The notes beneath the pieces are model-generated. The model had not been told where the DNA came from and did no database searches. It worked only from the letters and a program-made list of their open reading frames with translations. From contig JBMNLX010000005.1 in NCBI GenBank assembly GCA_050953085.1, positions 372,001 through 436,000 on the forward strand: 64,000 bases of DNA, given 5' to 3'. Source of the DNA: UBA3946 sp002385755 (GTDB lineage: Bacteria; Bacillota_I; Bacilli_A; ML615J-28; CAG-698). Below, one piece after another: positions 48,399 to 58,747 of this stretch (position 1 is its first letter; each line of letters starts with the position of its first letter). Position numbers and translations under genes: made by a program.

Positions 48399-50162
48399 AT
48401 GAAAAAATACTATAAAATAATGATCGCGTCGCTTTTGTTATTATTATCGATTACCTTCGTCCCCGCCAAAGCGGCCGTCGGTTACAATTATTCTCATGAC
48501 GGGCGGTTGATTTATTCCACCGTCGGTCTTTCGGTTACCGCCGACGGCATTTTCACGGTTATTAGCGACCGCTGGACCAATGAAGCGGGCGACAAGGTAG
48601 AATCGGAAGAATTTAAAAGCCCGTCTGATCTGTATCTGTTTACCGAGAAAAACGGCGAGGATGTTATCTATATCGTTGATTCCGGAAGCAACATCCTTTA
48701 TGTTTTCGACGGCGACGTGAACTTCAAATATAAACTGAGAAGTTTCGAAATAAGACCCGAGGATTTCCTGAACAAAGAGGAAATGCTTTCGAAAATAAAA
48801 ACTCGGCAGGGAACGGGATCCGATGCGAAATCGATTAGTTTTGCCGAGTATTTAAGGACACAAAAGGAAAATAAACGGATTGAGGATTTTCTTGAAGTCG
48901 CCGATAAGGCGTATGAAGATCGCGAGGAGCACGAAAAATTTTACATAAATTGTTTCGAGCTCTCGGGGGTTTATCGTTCCCTGCGTCCAAAACTTGACGA
49001 TAAAGGGAAACCGGTCAAAGACGAAGAAGGATATCCGGTCATGGATGACTTGATATACCTTTGCGATAAGAAAAACAACCAAATCGTAATCGTTGACGCC
49101 AATAATTATCGCGTGGTGCAGGTCGTGCCTGCTCCGGAAACGATTAATTTCTCCGGGAAGACCTTCCTGCCGAGAAAACTCGTTGCCGACGCGAAAGGCA
49201 GGATATACGTCATATCGGAAGGCGTCTACGAAGGCATCATGATGTTCTGGCCGGACGGCGAGTTCAGCAGTTTTATAGGCGTCAATTACGTTAAGCTTTC
49301 TTTCTGGCAAATATTCTGGCGTCGTTTGATGACCGAAGAGCAAATCCGCCGCCAGCATACAATCGTCAACACCACGCACACCAGTTTGGCGATTAAAAAC
49401 CAATTTATTTACACGACGTCGCGGGCAATCGACGATGTCGACGACTCGCGGATGATTAAACGTCTTAACGCCGAGGGCAAGGACGTTCTGACTCGGAACG
49501 GTTATCACGATCCGAAAGGCGACTTGCTTTACGCGAGAACCGGAGTTGATCAAAACTTACTCGGGCCCTCCCGCTTTTCCGCGATTACCGTTAACGATTA
49601 CGGCGTCTACACGGTAGCCGATGAAAAAACGGGCCGCTTGTTCACATATGACGACGAGGGATATCTCCTTTACATTTCCGGCGGCCGCGGTAACGAATTC
49701 CGCGACTTAAACAATCCCGTGGCTATTTGCTATCAAGGCGATAATATCATCGCTTTGGATGCCAGCAGTAAGGCGGTATTGCGATTTGTCCCGACGGATA
49801 TCGCCCTCGTGATCAATAAGGCGGTTAAATATCATTACGAGGGTAATTTGGTCGCTTCCTCGGAAGAGTGGAAAAATGTAATCGCCAAGAACCCCAACTA
49901 CGAATACGCCTATATTGGGATCGGCAAGTCGCTGCTAAACGAGAAGCGTTATCAGGAAGCGATGAGTTATTTTAAAACCGGTCACGACGTGAAGTATTAT
50001 TCAAAGGCTTATAAATTATACCGCGATCAAGTGGTTGGGAAATATTTTACCCCGGTTTTCACCGTGGGCGCGGTATTAATCGTGGCATTAGTCGCCTATC
50101 AGACTTATCGCAATATCCGGTACAAAGACAAGGATGAGGAAACCGGAGAAGGAGACGAATAA
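48399..50162 (+). CDS. NHL-repeat and TPR membrane protein
   Basis: This protein of about 587 residues has a signal peptide (cleavage near AKA-A, residue 24), an extracellular beta-propeller of NHL-like repeats with strands such as VIYIVDSGSNILYVFD, LIYLCDKKNNQIVIVDANNYRVVQV and GVYTVADEKTGRLFTYDDEGYL, a TPR-like pair of helices near residues 475-535, and a C-terminal transmembrane helix (about 550-570) with an acidic cytoplasmic tail. TAGGAGGT is followed by two ATGs; 48399 has the better spacing. The stop overlaps the Yip1 gene by one base. Function in transport is unknown. Confidence 0.82.
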   Translation: MKKYYKIMIASLLLLLSITFVPAKAAVGYNYSHDGRLIYSTVGLSVTADGIFTVISDRWTNEAGDKVESEEFKSPSDLYLFTEKNGEDVIYIVDSGSNILYVFDGDVNFKYKLRSFEIRPEDFLNKEEMLSKIKTRQGTGSDAKSISFAEYLRTQKENKRIEDFLEVADKAYEDREEHEKFYINCFELSGVYRSLRPKLDDKGKPVKDEEGYPVMDDLIYLCDKKNNQIVIVDANNYRVVQVVPAPETINFSGKTFLPRKLVADAKGRIYVISEGVYEGIMMFWPDGEFSSFIGVNYVKLSFWQIFWRRLMTEEQIRRQHTIVNTTHTSLAIKNQFIYTTSRAIDDVDDSRMIKRLNAEGKDVLTRNGYHDPKGDLLYARTGVDQNLLGPSRFSAITVNDYGVYTVADEKTGRLFTYDDEGYLLYISGGRGNEFRDLNNPVAICYQGDNIIALDASSKAVLRFVPTDIALVINKAVKYHYEGNLVASSEEWKNVIAKNPNYEYAYIGIGKSLLNEKRYQEAMSYFKTGHDVKYYSKAYKLYRDQVVGKYFTPVFTVGAVLIVALVAYQTYRNIRYKDKDEETGEGDE

Positions 50163-50851
50163 TGAATGAAACAGTAGCTGTGGAGAAAAAAAGTTTTGGG
50201 GAGAGAGTGAAAAGCTTTTTCCGCTTCGTCTACGAAGAAGGCATTAAATTCCCCGCTTATATTCTCGTTCACCCAATCAAAGGGTTCGACATTTTTAAGC
50301 GCGAGAAGAGGGGGAAAATGTCGATAGCCATCGCCTTCCTGTTAATACTTTGCTTTGTTCAGATTTTGGAAGCGCAATATTCCGGCTATATCGTGAATCC
50401 CCGCAATGTCAACGAAATCAACTCGGCGATGGAGATTTCCTATATCGTCGTCCCGTTGTTGGTATTTACCGTAGCAAATTGGAGCGCGACGTCCTTTTTG
50501 GACGGCAAAGGGAAGATGAACGAGATTTTCATGATGGTATGTTACTCGTTTTTCCCATTGATATTTGCGAAAGTGTTCGGAATTATCGTCTCCAACGTCA
50601 TTTACCAGGCGGAGGCGGGTCTGTACGTTCTCGTCTTGGGCTTTGGTTCTTTCCTGATGCTCTATATGGTATTTTTCGGTTTGATCTCGATTCACGAATA
50701 CGGCTTGCTAAGATGCCTGGCTTCGCTTTTGTTGACGCTATTGGCTGTCTTGATTATCGCTTTCACGGCCGTTTTGGCATATGATTTGTTCCAGAAAATT
50801 TACGGTTTCGTATATACCATTTACCGTGAAATAACGCTAAGGTATATATAG
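50162..50851 (+). CDS. Yip1-domain membrane protein
   Basis: This 229-residue protein has a charged N-terminal part and about five transmembrane segments with the Yip1 pattern (VVPLLVFTVANWSATSFLDGKGK followed by MMVCYSFFPL). The function of Yip1-like proteins in bacteria is unclear. It overlaps the NHL/TPR gene by one base and precedes the DUF5696 gene by 12 bases. Confidence 0.82.
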   Translation: MNETVAVEKKSFGERVKSFFRFVYEEGIKFPAYILVHPIKGFDIFKREKRGKMSIAIAFLLILCFVQILEAQYSGYIVNPRNVNEINSAMEISYIVVPLLVFTVANWSATSFLDGKGKMNEIFMMVCYSFFPLIFAKVFGIIVSNVIYQAEAGLYVLVLGFGSFLMLYMVFFGLISIHEYGLLRCLASLLLTLLAVLIIAFTAVLAYDLFQKIYGFVYTIYREITLRYI

Positions 50852-50863
50852 GGAGGAGCAAAG

Positions 50864-53800
50864 ATGAAGTTTTTAAGACTAAAATATATAATAGCTTTCG
50901 CTTTGGTTATAACGGTCGGCATTTTTGCGTTGATGTATTTCGTCGGCGGGCTTGAAGCCCGGGCGATAGACAGCGATAATTTGCCGTTTAGCCTCGAGGG
51001 CTATGTCGATTATTCCGACTATAGCGAGGAAGGGAAAAAATTCGTGCCGTTTGAAACCGAAGCGGAAAAACAAGCCTTGATCGACGGCGTTGACCCGGCG
51101 ACCTACGTCATCGGGGACGGCTACGTTGAATTTCATCTCAAGCAAGAGCGGATCGTTGCTCAAAACGATATATACACGATGTTTTTCAACGAGCATACCA
51201 CGACCGTGTCGGTTGTCGTAAATAAAACTTGCGACGCGCCGAACGGGAAGACCTTTGAAGGGTTCGACAACTACGATAAATCGACTTGCGGGATTATTTA
51301 CGACTCCGCAAGCACCGTCGAGCAAGATCCTTCCAACATCAGGTCCAATCTTCTGTTGACTTATATCGGTTCGAACGGAAAAGAGAGCACGCCGCCCTAC
51401 AACACGATCGATCACAGCGTTTTCTATGAGAACCAGTTAAAGGGTATCAAGGAAAGGCATTACTCGGTTAAATATTTGGAAGACGGCGTCGAGGTTCTAT
51501 ATGATATCGGAAACTTTATGATGATCAACAGCTTTTTCCCCAAAAAATTTGACAGGGAAAAACTTCTGGATTACTTCGTCGGCAACACCTACTTCGTCGT
51601 GACCTTAGTTGACATAACGTTACCCGACGGCACCAGAGCAAAACAGATGAAATACAACGGCGCCGCCGTAACGTGGTCCAAAGAAGTCGCCGATTATATC
51701 GAAGAAAATGGGTTGGGCGTAGTGAGCCCGGTGCACTCTTTTCAGAACGCGCCGGTGGACGAGGAAGGCAACGAGCTTCCGGTTAAATGGAATATATCCG
51801 GACTTTTGGAAACCGACGAAGAAGGACGCCCGCTGAACAAATTAAAACTTAAAATGGGCGTTGATTATAACTCTGTCGATTACGGAGAGCCGGGAGCTTC
51901 CCCGATCATCGTAAACCCTTTCGCTCACTCTTATATATTCAATGAATATTTGAACAGTACTTGTTATTTTCCCGTAAGCAAGTTAAAGTTGGAAGACGGC
52001 ACGGAGGAGACTTACAGTTCTGATTGGAGCGGCAATTACAGTAATAATTCTCCTTATTTTGAGTTAAAGCAAACCGGAACGCTAAAACTAAACCAGTTAT
52101 ACGACATTTGGTATCGCAAGCATACCGATGACAACCCGAATTGGTTTTATTACAGGCTGTCCGAAAAAACCGATGAATTCGGGAAAAAATCTTTTGTTCC
52201 CGAGTATGTTTATTATGATGAAAATCCGTACGACGACATCGAGCCCGGCTATTTTAAAATGGGCGGGTTCCATAAGCGCGACGAGAACGGGAAGTTTTTA
52301 TACGACGAAAATGGCGAGCCGATTCAGGAACTTTTCAGCATAGAAGATGCTCAAATTCAGAACGAGATTTTCGGCGAATCGGCCGAAGTTTATCCGCCGG
52401 TTTTCCGCGTCGCGATGCGTTTTACCCTGAACGAAGCGGGAATGGACGTCGCGATTCTCGACGACTCGATAATCGAGGGGAAGGGCGCGGACTATAAGGA
52501 AAACGGCGAGTCAACCATCTATTCGCACAACGCGAAACTGGGCAGTCTCGATATTATGCCCAACTTTACGACAAATAACGATTTGAACAGCGAGGGCTAT
52601 ATTATCTTGCCGGACGGCAGCGGGGCGATTATGCAATTTAACAGCCCCAAAAGCCCGCTTAATTACCAGGCTCAATTCAAAGAGTTTTACGGCGCCGATA
52701 AGACATTTACCCGCTCAACCCCTCAGCAGACGGATAATAATAAAAACTTTATGCTGAACATGTACGGTTTTCTTGATAAAACCGCGGGTAAAGGAGTGTT
52801 GGCGATCGTCGATCGCGGCGCCAGCCAGGCCGCGGTTTATGCCGACTTTAAGCGAGCGGAAAGCCAATACTTGGCGCAAACGCAAAATACAGTCTATTTC
52901 CGCGTCAAATACCGGGAAAAGGAAACTGTCTCCATCGGCACGTGGGCTAGACCATATACAAAATGGTCGACGACGCGAAGCCAGACCGACTTTATCTTCA
53001 AGTTCGTCTTCTTGGAATACGATGAATTTGTCGACGATGACGGCAGGATCGATTATGTTAAGTTAGCCGAAAAATACCGCGATTACCTTATTGATAAATA
53101 CAAGATTGAAGAGAAAGACAATACCGATAAAACGGTCTTGTTCTTGAATATGCTGGGGTCTTTCGAGAAACGCAAGGTTACTTTGGGTATTCCCTATACC
53201 AAAGATTACAGCCTGACGACCTATGAACAAGCTCGGAGTATTATCGAGGATTTGCAGGCGGAAGGTTTCGCCGATTTTATGGTCAGCTACATGGCCTGGA
53301 CAAATGAAGCGATGGAACCGGAGGCGTCCGCCAAACTGAAACCGGCGAAGGTGTTGGGCGGAAGTTCGGGAATGCGCGAACTCGCGGAGTATATGGCCGA
53401 GCGCAATATCAAATTTTATCCCGAATTAAATATTGCGTCAAATAGGGGATATGACTTTAATTTTGGCGATGTTAAATACACGGCGCGAAGTATTTCCAAC
53501 CTGTATGCCCATCACCGTCCCTACGAACTGATCAATACCTCGACCAAGGCGGTTAGAATGATATCGCCGCGATTCTACCATCACTTATCAACGCGGATGA
53601 CTTCTTCCTTAAGCAAACTGTCGCTTAACGGCGCGTATCTGAGCGATATCGGCAACTTCCGCGTGGGCGATTACCGGGCCGGAATTTTTCCGGAAAAAGG
53701 GAAAGACTATCAAATTGACGCTTTAGATAATATCAGCGGCATCACTGAGAACATTTTGCTTTCGGCGCCGTTTGATTACGCTCTAAGCTACGCCACGGCG

Positions 53801-54283
53801 GCCGTGGACATTCCTTTGGAGGCAAGCCTGCTGAAAGGTTATGACTACTCGATACCGTTTTATCAATTGGTTATCAGCGGGTTGTTCGACTACGCCGGCA
53901 TTCCCGTGAATTTTAAAGAAGAACATTCGACATCATGGTATATTTTAAAAGCCCTGGAAACGGGCTCTAACCTTTATTACTACTTGTCGTATGAAGATCC
54001 GAAAATACTAAACGAAACCGACTACTCGATGTATTACAACACTTATTACGCAAATTGGAAGAACGATATTATCAGGATGAAAAACATTATCGACGAGACG
54101 AGAATTCACGAGGGCAGGCTCATATCTCACAAAATCCTGCAGGATAATGTCGTTCAAGTCGAATACAGCCACGGCGTCAAACTGATTATCAACTATAATT
54201 TGAATACGACATATTACGATGTTAAATCCGGTTTGTCGGTGCGACCTTCCTGGTTTGCTGTCGTTGAGGGAGGAAATCTATGA
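50864..54283 (+). CDS. Giant DUF5696-type extracellular protein
   Basis: This 1139-residue protein has a transmembrane anchor near residues 8-28 and about 1100 extracellular residues. The middle part contains LPDGSGAIMQFNSPK and FYGADKT, typical of DUF5696, and the C-terminal half (from about residue 745) looks like a TIM-barrel glycosidase-like fold (FADFMVSYMAWTNEA, KFYPELNIASNRGYDFN, GAYLSDIGNFR) without an assignable active site. GGGAGGAG precedes the ATG. It overlaps the following permease by four bases, so it is part of the transport operon; a role in binding or cutting the polymer at the surface is inference. Confidence 0.8.
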   Translation: MKFLRLKYIIAFALVITVGIFALMYFVGGLEARAIDSDNLPFSLEGYVDYSDYSEEGKKFVPFETEAEKQALIDGVDPATYVIGDGYVEFHLKQERIVAQNDIYTMFFNEHTTTVSVVVNKTCDAPNGKTFEGFDNYDKSTCGIIYDSASTVEQDPSNIRSNLLLTYIGSNGKESTPPYNTIDHSVFYENQLKGIKERHYSVKYLEDGVEVLYDIGNFMMINSFFPKKFDREKLLDYFVGNTYFVVTLVDITLPDGTRAKQMKYNGAAVTWSKEVADYIEENGLGVVSPVHSFQNAPVDEEGNELPVKWNISGLLETDEEGRPLNKLKLKMGVDYNSVDYGEPGASPIIVNPFAHSYIFNEYLNSTCYFPVSKLKLEDGTEETYSSDWSGNYSNNSPYFELKQTGTLKLNQLYDIWYRKHTDDNPNWFYYRLSEKTDEFGKKSFVPEYVYYDENPYDDIEPGYFKMGGFHKRDENGKFLYDENGEPIQELFSIEDAQIQNEIFGESAEVYPPVFRVAMRFTLNEAGMDVAILDDSIIEGKGADYKENGESTIYSHNAKLGSLDIMPNFTTNNDLNSEGYIILPDGSGAIMQFNSPKSPLNYQAQFKEFYGADKTFTRSTPQQTDNNKNFMLNMYGFLDKTAGKGVLAIVDRGASQAAVYADFKRAESQYLAQTQNTVYFRVKYREKETVSIGTWARPYTKWSTTRSQTDFIFKFVFLEYDEFVDDDGRIDYVKLAEKYRDYLIDKYKIEEKDNTDKTVLFLNMLGSFEKRKVTLGIPYTKDYSLTTYEQARSIIEDLQAEGFADFMVSYMAWTNEAMEPEASAKLKPAKVLGGSSGMRELAEYMAERNIKFYPELNIASNRGYDFNFGDVKYTARSISNLYAHHRPYELINTSTKAVRMISPRFYHHLSTRMTSSLSKLSLNGAYLSDIGNFRVGDYRAGIFPEKGKDYQIDALDNISGITENILLSAPFDYALSYATAAVDIPLEASLLKGYDYSIPFYQLVISGLFDYAGIPVNFKEEHSTSWYILKALETGSNLYYYLSYEDPKILNETDYSMYYNTYYANWKNDIIRMKNIIDETRIHEGRLISHKILQDNVVQVEYSHGVKLIINYNLNTTYYDVKSGLSVRPSWFAVVEGGNL

Positions 54284-55380
54284 AAATAAAGGCGTTTTTC
54301 ATAAAAATCGGACAGTCGATATCAAAAGGCTTGAGATTTGTTTTAAACAAGATTTCCCAAGCCTGGTATCGGTTATGGCAGACAAAACCGATGAGCAAAG
54401 TCAGGAAAGTTTTGTTCTACGTTCCCAACAAACTCACGGAAAACATTAGTTTCCGGAAAAGAAAAGCGATTTGGGGAATCGTTTTCGTCGTACCGCTGAT
54501 AATCGGTTTTATCTACTTTTTCTTCCTGCCGTTCGTTGTAACGATAGTATATTGTTTTTCCCGCGTATACAACGCAGGGTCTAAATCAACGACCGGCGCT
54601 CATATCGGGATTGTCACGGAATGGATCGGATTTGATAATTTCAAATACATTTTGCGGGAGCACACAACATTCCGGCAAACCTTGCTTAACTCGACCGCTA
54701 ACACTTTGCTTTCCTTCGTGTTAGTGTTAGTGTTCAGTTTGATTATCGCGGTGCTGCTGAACTCAAAGTTCAGAGGGAGAGCGTTTGTCCGGGCGGTATT
54801 CTTCATGCCGGTTATCTTCAACTCCCAAGCCGTTGATGTCGCGATGTCGATTGACGCCGCCACGTTGGATGCGTCGATGGATATGGCCATGCAGGATGTT
54901 TTTACCCGGATGTTTAATTTTGGCGATTTCTTGATTAATGCGAATTTGCCTTCTTTCGCGGTAAACTTCCTGAGCACGGCCGCGAGTCAAATTTACGACA
55001 TTATCTCATATTCCGGAGTCCAGATCTTAATCTTCCTGGCCGGGATTCAATCCGTTCCCAAGCATCTTTACGAAGCCGCAAAAATCGAAGGGGCGACCCA
55101 ATACGATATATTCTGGAAAATAACATTCCCGATGGTTTCGCCGCTGATGTTGACCGCGGGGGTCTATACGATTGTCGACTCGTTCCTGCGCTCCGAACTC
55201 TTAACGACGATAAACGCGTTTAAAAGGGCGGGAACGCGGGGCTTGACCTCCGGGCTTGGCGAGGTGTCCAATTACGGTATTCACGCCTCGATGTCGTTGA
55301 TGTTCGCCTTAACCTCGATTCTTTTAATCGCAATAGTATTATTCTTGATGTCAAAGTTGGTGTTCTACCATGACGAATAA
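54280..55380 (+). CDS. Sugar ABC transporter permease, second pair (MalF type)
   Basis: This 366-residue permease has a cytoplasmic N-terminus of about 65 residues, six transmembrane segments and an insert between the third and fourth. The EAA loop is HLYEAAKIEGATQYDIFWKITFPMVSP. It is a different protein from the one at 46384. It overlaps the DUF5696 gene by four bases and the next permease by 11. Confidence 0.92.
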   Translation: MKIKAFFIKIGQSISKGLRFVLNKISQAWYRLWQTKPMSKVRKVLFYVPNKLTENISFRKRKAIWGIVFVVPLIIGFIYFFFLPFVVTIVYCFSRVYNAGSKSTTGAHIGIVTEWIGFDNFKYILREHTTFRQTLLNSTANTLLSFVLVLVFSLIIAVLLNSKFRGRAFVRAVFFMPVIFNSQAVDVAMSIDAATLDASMDMAMQDVFTRMFNFGDFLINANLPSFAVNFLSTAASQIYDIISYSGVQILIFLAGIQSVPKHLYEAAKIEGATQYDIFWKITFPMVSPLMLTAGVYTIVDSFLRSELLTTINAFKRAGTRGLTSGLGEVSNYGIHASMSLMFALTSILLIAIVLFLMSKLVFYHDE

Positions 55381-56416
55381 AGAGAAAAAGACAACCTTCA
55401 TCGAAAAATTGAAGGAAGAATACCGCAGGGTTAAAGGCGAATGGAAAAACCCGACATTGATTAAGGTGAGAAAGCGAAAGGCGCTAATATATAGCGGCGC
55501 TTTTGTCCGGACGATAATACTTATCGGATTGGTCTTTATTATTTTATTGCCGATTTTCGAAAAATTTTCCTTTGCTCTTCGCGATCCGATGAATATTACC
55601 GACCCTCAAGTAGTATTCATACCCAAAAAGCTGAGCACGCTGAATTTCCAGATTGCCATCGAGCTTTTGGACTTTCGGAGTTCTTTGGTCAACACGGTAG
55701 TTTTGTCGACATTTACGACATTGATTCAAGTGATGGCCAGCGCGATTGCCGGATACGCCTTCGCAAGGCTCCGCTTTCGGGGAAGCGATATTATTTTCTA
55801 CATCGTTTTGTTTACTTTGGTGGTTCCTAACGAAACGCTGCATATCGCCCGCTTTCTTATGTTTACTCATTCCCGCTTTTTGGGACTGAAATTGATGGGC
55901 AATATTTTCTCAATGTACATTATGGCGGCTTTCGGAATGGGAATTCGCTCGGCGATATTCATATATTTGTTCAGGCAATTTTTCCGCGGCCTGCCGGTTG
56001 AGCTCGAAGAGTCGGCCGAAATCGACGGCGCCGGCGTTTTCCGGACGTTTTGGAGCGTTATGCTTCCAAACGCCAGGGGCGCAATCGTCGTCGTCGGTTT
56101 GTTCGCTTTTGTCTGGCAATGGAATGACTATTATTATGCCAGTCTCTTTCAATACGCGGACAATAATTTCCCAGTCCTGTCCACTAAATTGGCGAGCGGG
56201 ACGGAACGGCTTTTCACGATATTGTCCGGTTGGGTAAGCGAGGGGAAAGAGTACTTTAAACATATAACCGACGAACAAGTTAAAGAAGACCCGCTCTTCC
56301 GCGGGTTAATCGCCAACACGGCGGCGTTGCTTATGATGATCCCGCTGCTTGTCGGATATTTGTTTGTTCAAAGAAGGTTTGTCGAAAGCATCGAGAGAAC
56401 AGGCATTGTCGGATAA
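55370..56416 (+). CDS. Sugar ABC transporter permease, second pair (MalG type)
   Basis: This 348-residue permease has a basic N-terminus of about 40 residues and six transmembrane segments. The EAA loop is ELEESAEIDGAGVFRTFWSVMLPNARG. It has an extracellular insert around residues 255-310. It is the last gene before the terminator-like hairpin. Confidence 0.93.
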   Translation: MTNKEKKTTFIEKLKEEYRRVKGEWKNPTLIKVRKRKALIYSGAFVRTIILIGLVFIILLPIFEKFSFALRDPMNITDPQVVFIPKKLSTLNFQIAIELLDFRSSLVNTVVLSTFTTLIQVMASAIAGYAFARLRFRGSDIIFYIVLFTLVVPNETLHIARFLMFTHSRFLGLKLMGNIFSMYIMAAFGMGIRSAIFIYLFRQFFRGLPVELEESAEIDGAGVFRTFWSVMLPNARGAIVVVGLFAFVWQWNDYYYASLFQYADNNFPVLSTKLASGTERLFTILSGWVSEGKEYFKHITDEQVKEDPLFRGLIANTAALLMMIPLLVGYLFVQRRFVESIERTGIVG

Positions 56417-56422
56417 TTATAA

Positions 56423-56461
56423 GGGGGGTTGCATTTATATTTGTAACCTCCCTTTGTTTTT
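56423..56461 (+). terminator. Terminator-like hairpin between the second permease and nagZ
   Basis: GGGGGGTTGCA (56423-56433) pairs with TGTAACCTCCC (56442-56452) over 11 bp with two G-U pairs, followed by TTTGTTTTT. nagZ starts 18 bases later with no promoter seen, so the site may only partly terminate. Confidence 0.8.
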
Positions 56462-56478
56462 GAATAAGCGAGGCAGTT

Positions 56479-58005
56479 ATGGACGTTAAATCTCTGACAT
56501 TGGAACAAAAAATCGGTCAAATGTTAATGTTCGCTTTCCACGGGACGGAATATAACGAGCAGATTTCCGCCTTTCTTTCCGAGTTTCATTTGGGCGGCGT
56601 CGTTTATTTTTATCGTAATATCAAGGGAATTGTTCAAGCGGCGGATTTGAACGGGAAAATTCAAAGCGAGGCGAAAATTCCGCTTTTTATCGGCATTGAC
56701 CAAGAAGGGGGGGCGGTGTTAAGAATCATGGAAGGCATTACGCCGCTGCCGGGGGCGATGGCGCTCGCCAGCGCGCCTTCCGGGGATATTTACCGCGTCA
56801 CCCGGGCGGTCGGGCGCGATTTAAAGAAATTGGGATTTAACTTGAATTTCGCCCCGGTTGCCGACATTAACAACAACCCCCGCAATCCGGTGATCAATTC
56901 CCGCTCCTATGGCGACGACCCCTCTTCAGTCGCCGAGCGCGTCGCGCAGGCGGGATTGGGGTTTCAGGACAGCCTTGTTTTGCCGACGGTTAAACATTTT
57001 CCCGGCCACGGCGACACCGCGGTTGATTCCCATCTCGGGTTGCCCGTCGTAAATAAAGGGGTAGAGGAATTATCGCGGGTCGAGCTAGCGCCTTTTCGGC
57101 GGGCGATAGACGCCGGGATTGACGGCGTTATGATGTCCCACATTCTTTTTCCCGCTTTAGACGAAAAATTCCCGGCGTCGTTGTCATATAATATAATAAC
57201 CGGCCTGTTAAAAAAGAGAATGGGTTTTAACGGGCTAATCGTTACCGATTCCCTTACGATGGGAGCGATAGCGAAAAACTATTCGACGGAGGACGTTATT
57301 CGCCTTGGCGTTAACGCCGGCAACGACGTGTTGATATTCTGCGGGAGGGCGGAGCTTTCCGAGCAAAGGAACATTTACCAAACGTTCCTTAAACTCGTAA
57401 AGGAAAACGAGATTTCGGAGGCAAGGATTGACGAGTCGGTCCGGAAAATCTTGCGATTGAAAGAGAAATACGTTTCCCGTGAAATAGACCCTGATTCCGT
57501 CGGTCCGGCGGAGGAACGGGAATTTGCGGACCGCTTGCAGGCGGAAAGCATCACGCTCGTCCGTAATCGCGGTCTTATACCTTTATCCCCCGATAAAAGG
57601 GTTTTAGTATTATTTCCGCGGCTTAAGATTTTCAGTTTAATTGATAACGAGGATCAAAATTATAAATCGCTCGGCAATTTTTTGCCGTATGAGGAAATCA
57701 TTATTGACGATGAAACAAATTTACAAGATATTGCTTGTCAAAGTGAAAATTATGATATAATATTGCTGGCGACATACAATGTATGCGCCGGCGATCGCCA
57801 ACAACAATTATTCGAAGCCCTTGAGAAATCGAAAACGGTTGTTGTCGCGTTGCGCTCGCCTTATGATATTATGCATCTTCCGGGAGCGGAAAATTACATA
57901 TGCATTTACGAGGCGACCGAACATTCCCTGCGCCATTTGAGTTTGTGTTTGTTAGGGAAAAGCCCGTTTCTGGGAAAATTACCGATTAAACTAGAGGTGA
58001 ATTAG
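56479..58005 (+). CDS. nagZ: GH3 beta-N-acetylglucosaminidase (NagZ-like)
   Basis: This 508-residue protein has the GH3 NagZ domain (residues about 1-345) and an added C-terminal domain of about 150 residues. The NagZ loop KHFPGHGDTAVDSH starts at residue 172 with His and Asp of the dyad, and the nucleophile is Asp257 in VTDSLTMGAI. IDQEGGAVLR is also typical. It has no signal peptide, so it is cytoplasmic and cleaves GlcNAc from imported oligosaccharides, such as GlcNAc-MurNAc. nagB begins at the next base after its stop. Confidence 0.93.
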   Translation: MDVKSLTLEQKIGQMLMFAFHGTEYNEQISAFLSEFHLGGVVYFYRNIKGIVQAADLNGKIQSEAKIPLFIGIDQEGGAVLRIMEGITPLPGAMALASAPSGDIYRVTRAVGRDLKKLGFNLNFAPVADINNNPRNPVINSRSYGDDPSSVAERVAQAGLGFQDSLVLPTVKHFPGHGDTAVDSHLGLPVVNKGVEELSRVELAPFRRAIDAGIDGVMMSHILFPALDEKFPASLSYNIITGLLKKRMGFNGLIVTDSLTMGAIAKNYSTEDVIRLGVNAGNDVLIFCGRAELSEQRNIYQTFLKLVKENEISEARIDESVRKILRLKEKYVSREIDPDSVGPAEEREFADRLQAESITLVRNRGLIPLSPDKRVLVLFPRLKIFSLIDNEDQNYKSLGNFLPYEEIIIDDETNLQDIACQSENYDIILLATYNVCAGDRQQQLFEALEKSKTVVVALRSPYDIMHLPGAENYICIYEATEHSLRHLSLCLLGKSPFLGKLPIKLEVN

Positions 58006-58731
58006 ATGAGAATTATTATTGCGCAAGATTATCAGGAGTTAAGCGACCGGGCGTCCCGAATCATTGTCGGACTCATAACGGAGAAGCCGGATGCCGTTTT
58101 AGGCTTGGCGACCGGAAGCACCCCGATAGGCTTGTATCAAAAGTTGATTGAAAAATACCGCGAGAAGGTTTTGTCTTTCGAAAAAATAAAGACGTTTAAT
58201 CTTGACGAATATTACGGCCTCTCGCCGGAACACCCGCAAAGTTATCATTATTTCATGCGTAAACAATTATTCGATCATGTCGACATCAAACCGGAGAGCA
58301 TCAATATTCCCCGCGGTGTCGGCGCCGAACCGGAAGTTTTATGCCAAGAGTACAACGAAAAACTAAAAACGGCCAATATCGACCTTCAGGTATTAGGAAT
58401 TGGCAACAACGGTCATATCGGTTTTAACGAGCCGGGCACGCCCTTTGATCGGGAGACGTTCGTTGTTGAGTTAGCCGCGGAGACGAGAGAAGCAAATAAA
58501 AGGTTTTTCTCGTCAATCGACGAAGTCCCGCGTCACGCTATCACGATGGGAATAAAGAATATAATGGAAGCGAAAAAAATATTGCTTTTGGCGTCGGGAG
58601 TTTCAAAAGCACCGGCAATAAAAAGGTTAATCTACGGCCCGATAAGCGAGGAATTCCCGGCATCGGTTTTAAAAAACCATCCCGATGTCACGGTTATTCT
58701 CGATCGCGAGGCGGCGTCGATGATTAAATAA
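58006..58731 (+). CDS. nagB: Glucosamine-6-phosphate deaminase
   Basis: This 241-residue protein converts glucosamine-6-phosphate to fructose-6-phosphate and ammonia. GLATGSTPIGLY binds phosphate, FNLDEYYGLSPEHPQSY carries the catalytic Asp, and GNNGHIGFNEP the His. It is the short type without allosteric extension. GAGGTGA is the ribosome site, inside the end of nagZ. nagA, and a kinase or PTS for GlcNAc, are not in this window. Confidence 0.97.
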   Translation: MRIIIAQDYQELSDRASRIIVGLITEKPDAVLGLATGSTPIGLYQKLIEKYREKVLSFEKIKTFNLDEYYGLSPEHPQSYHYFMRKQLFDHVDIKPESINIPRGVGAEPEVLCQEYNEKLKTANIDLQVLGIGNNGHIGFNEPGTPFDRETFVVELAAETREANKRFFSSIDEVPRHAITMGIKNIMEAKKILLLASGVSKAPAIKRLIYGPISEEFPASVLKNHPDVTVILDREAASMIK

Positions 58732-58747
58732 ATTTCAGGGAGGAGAT

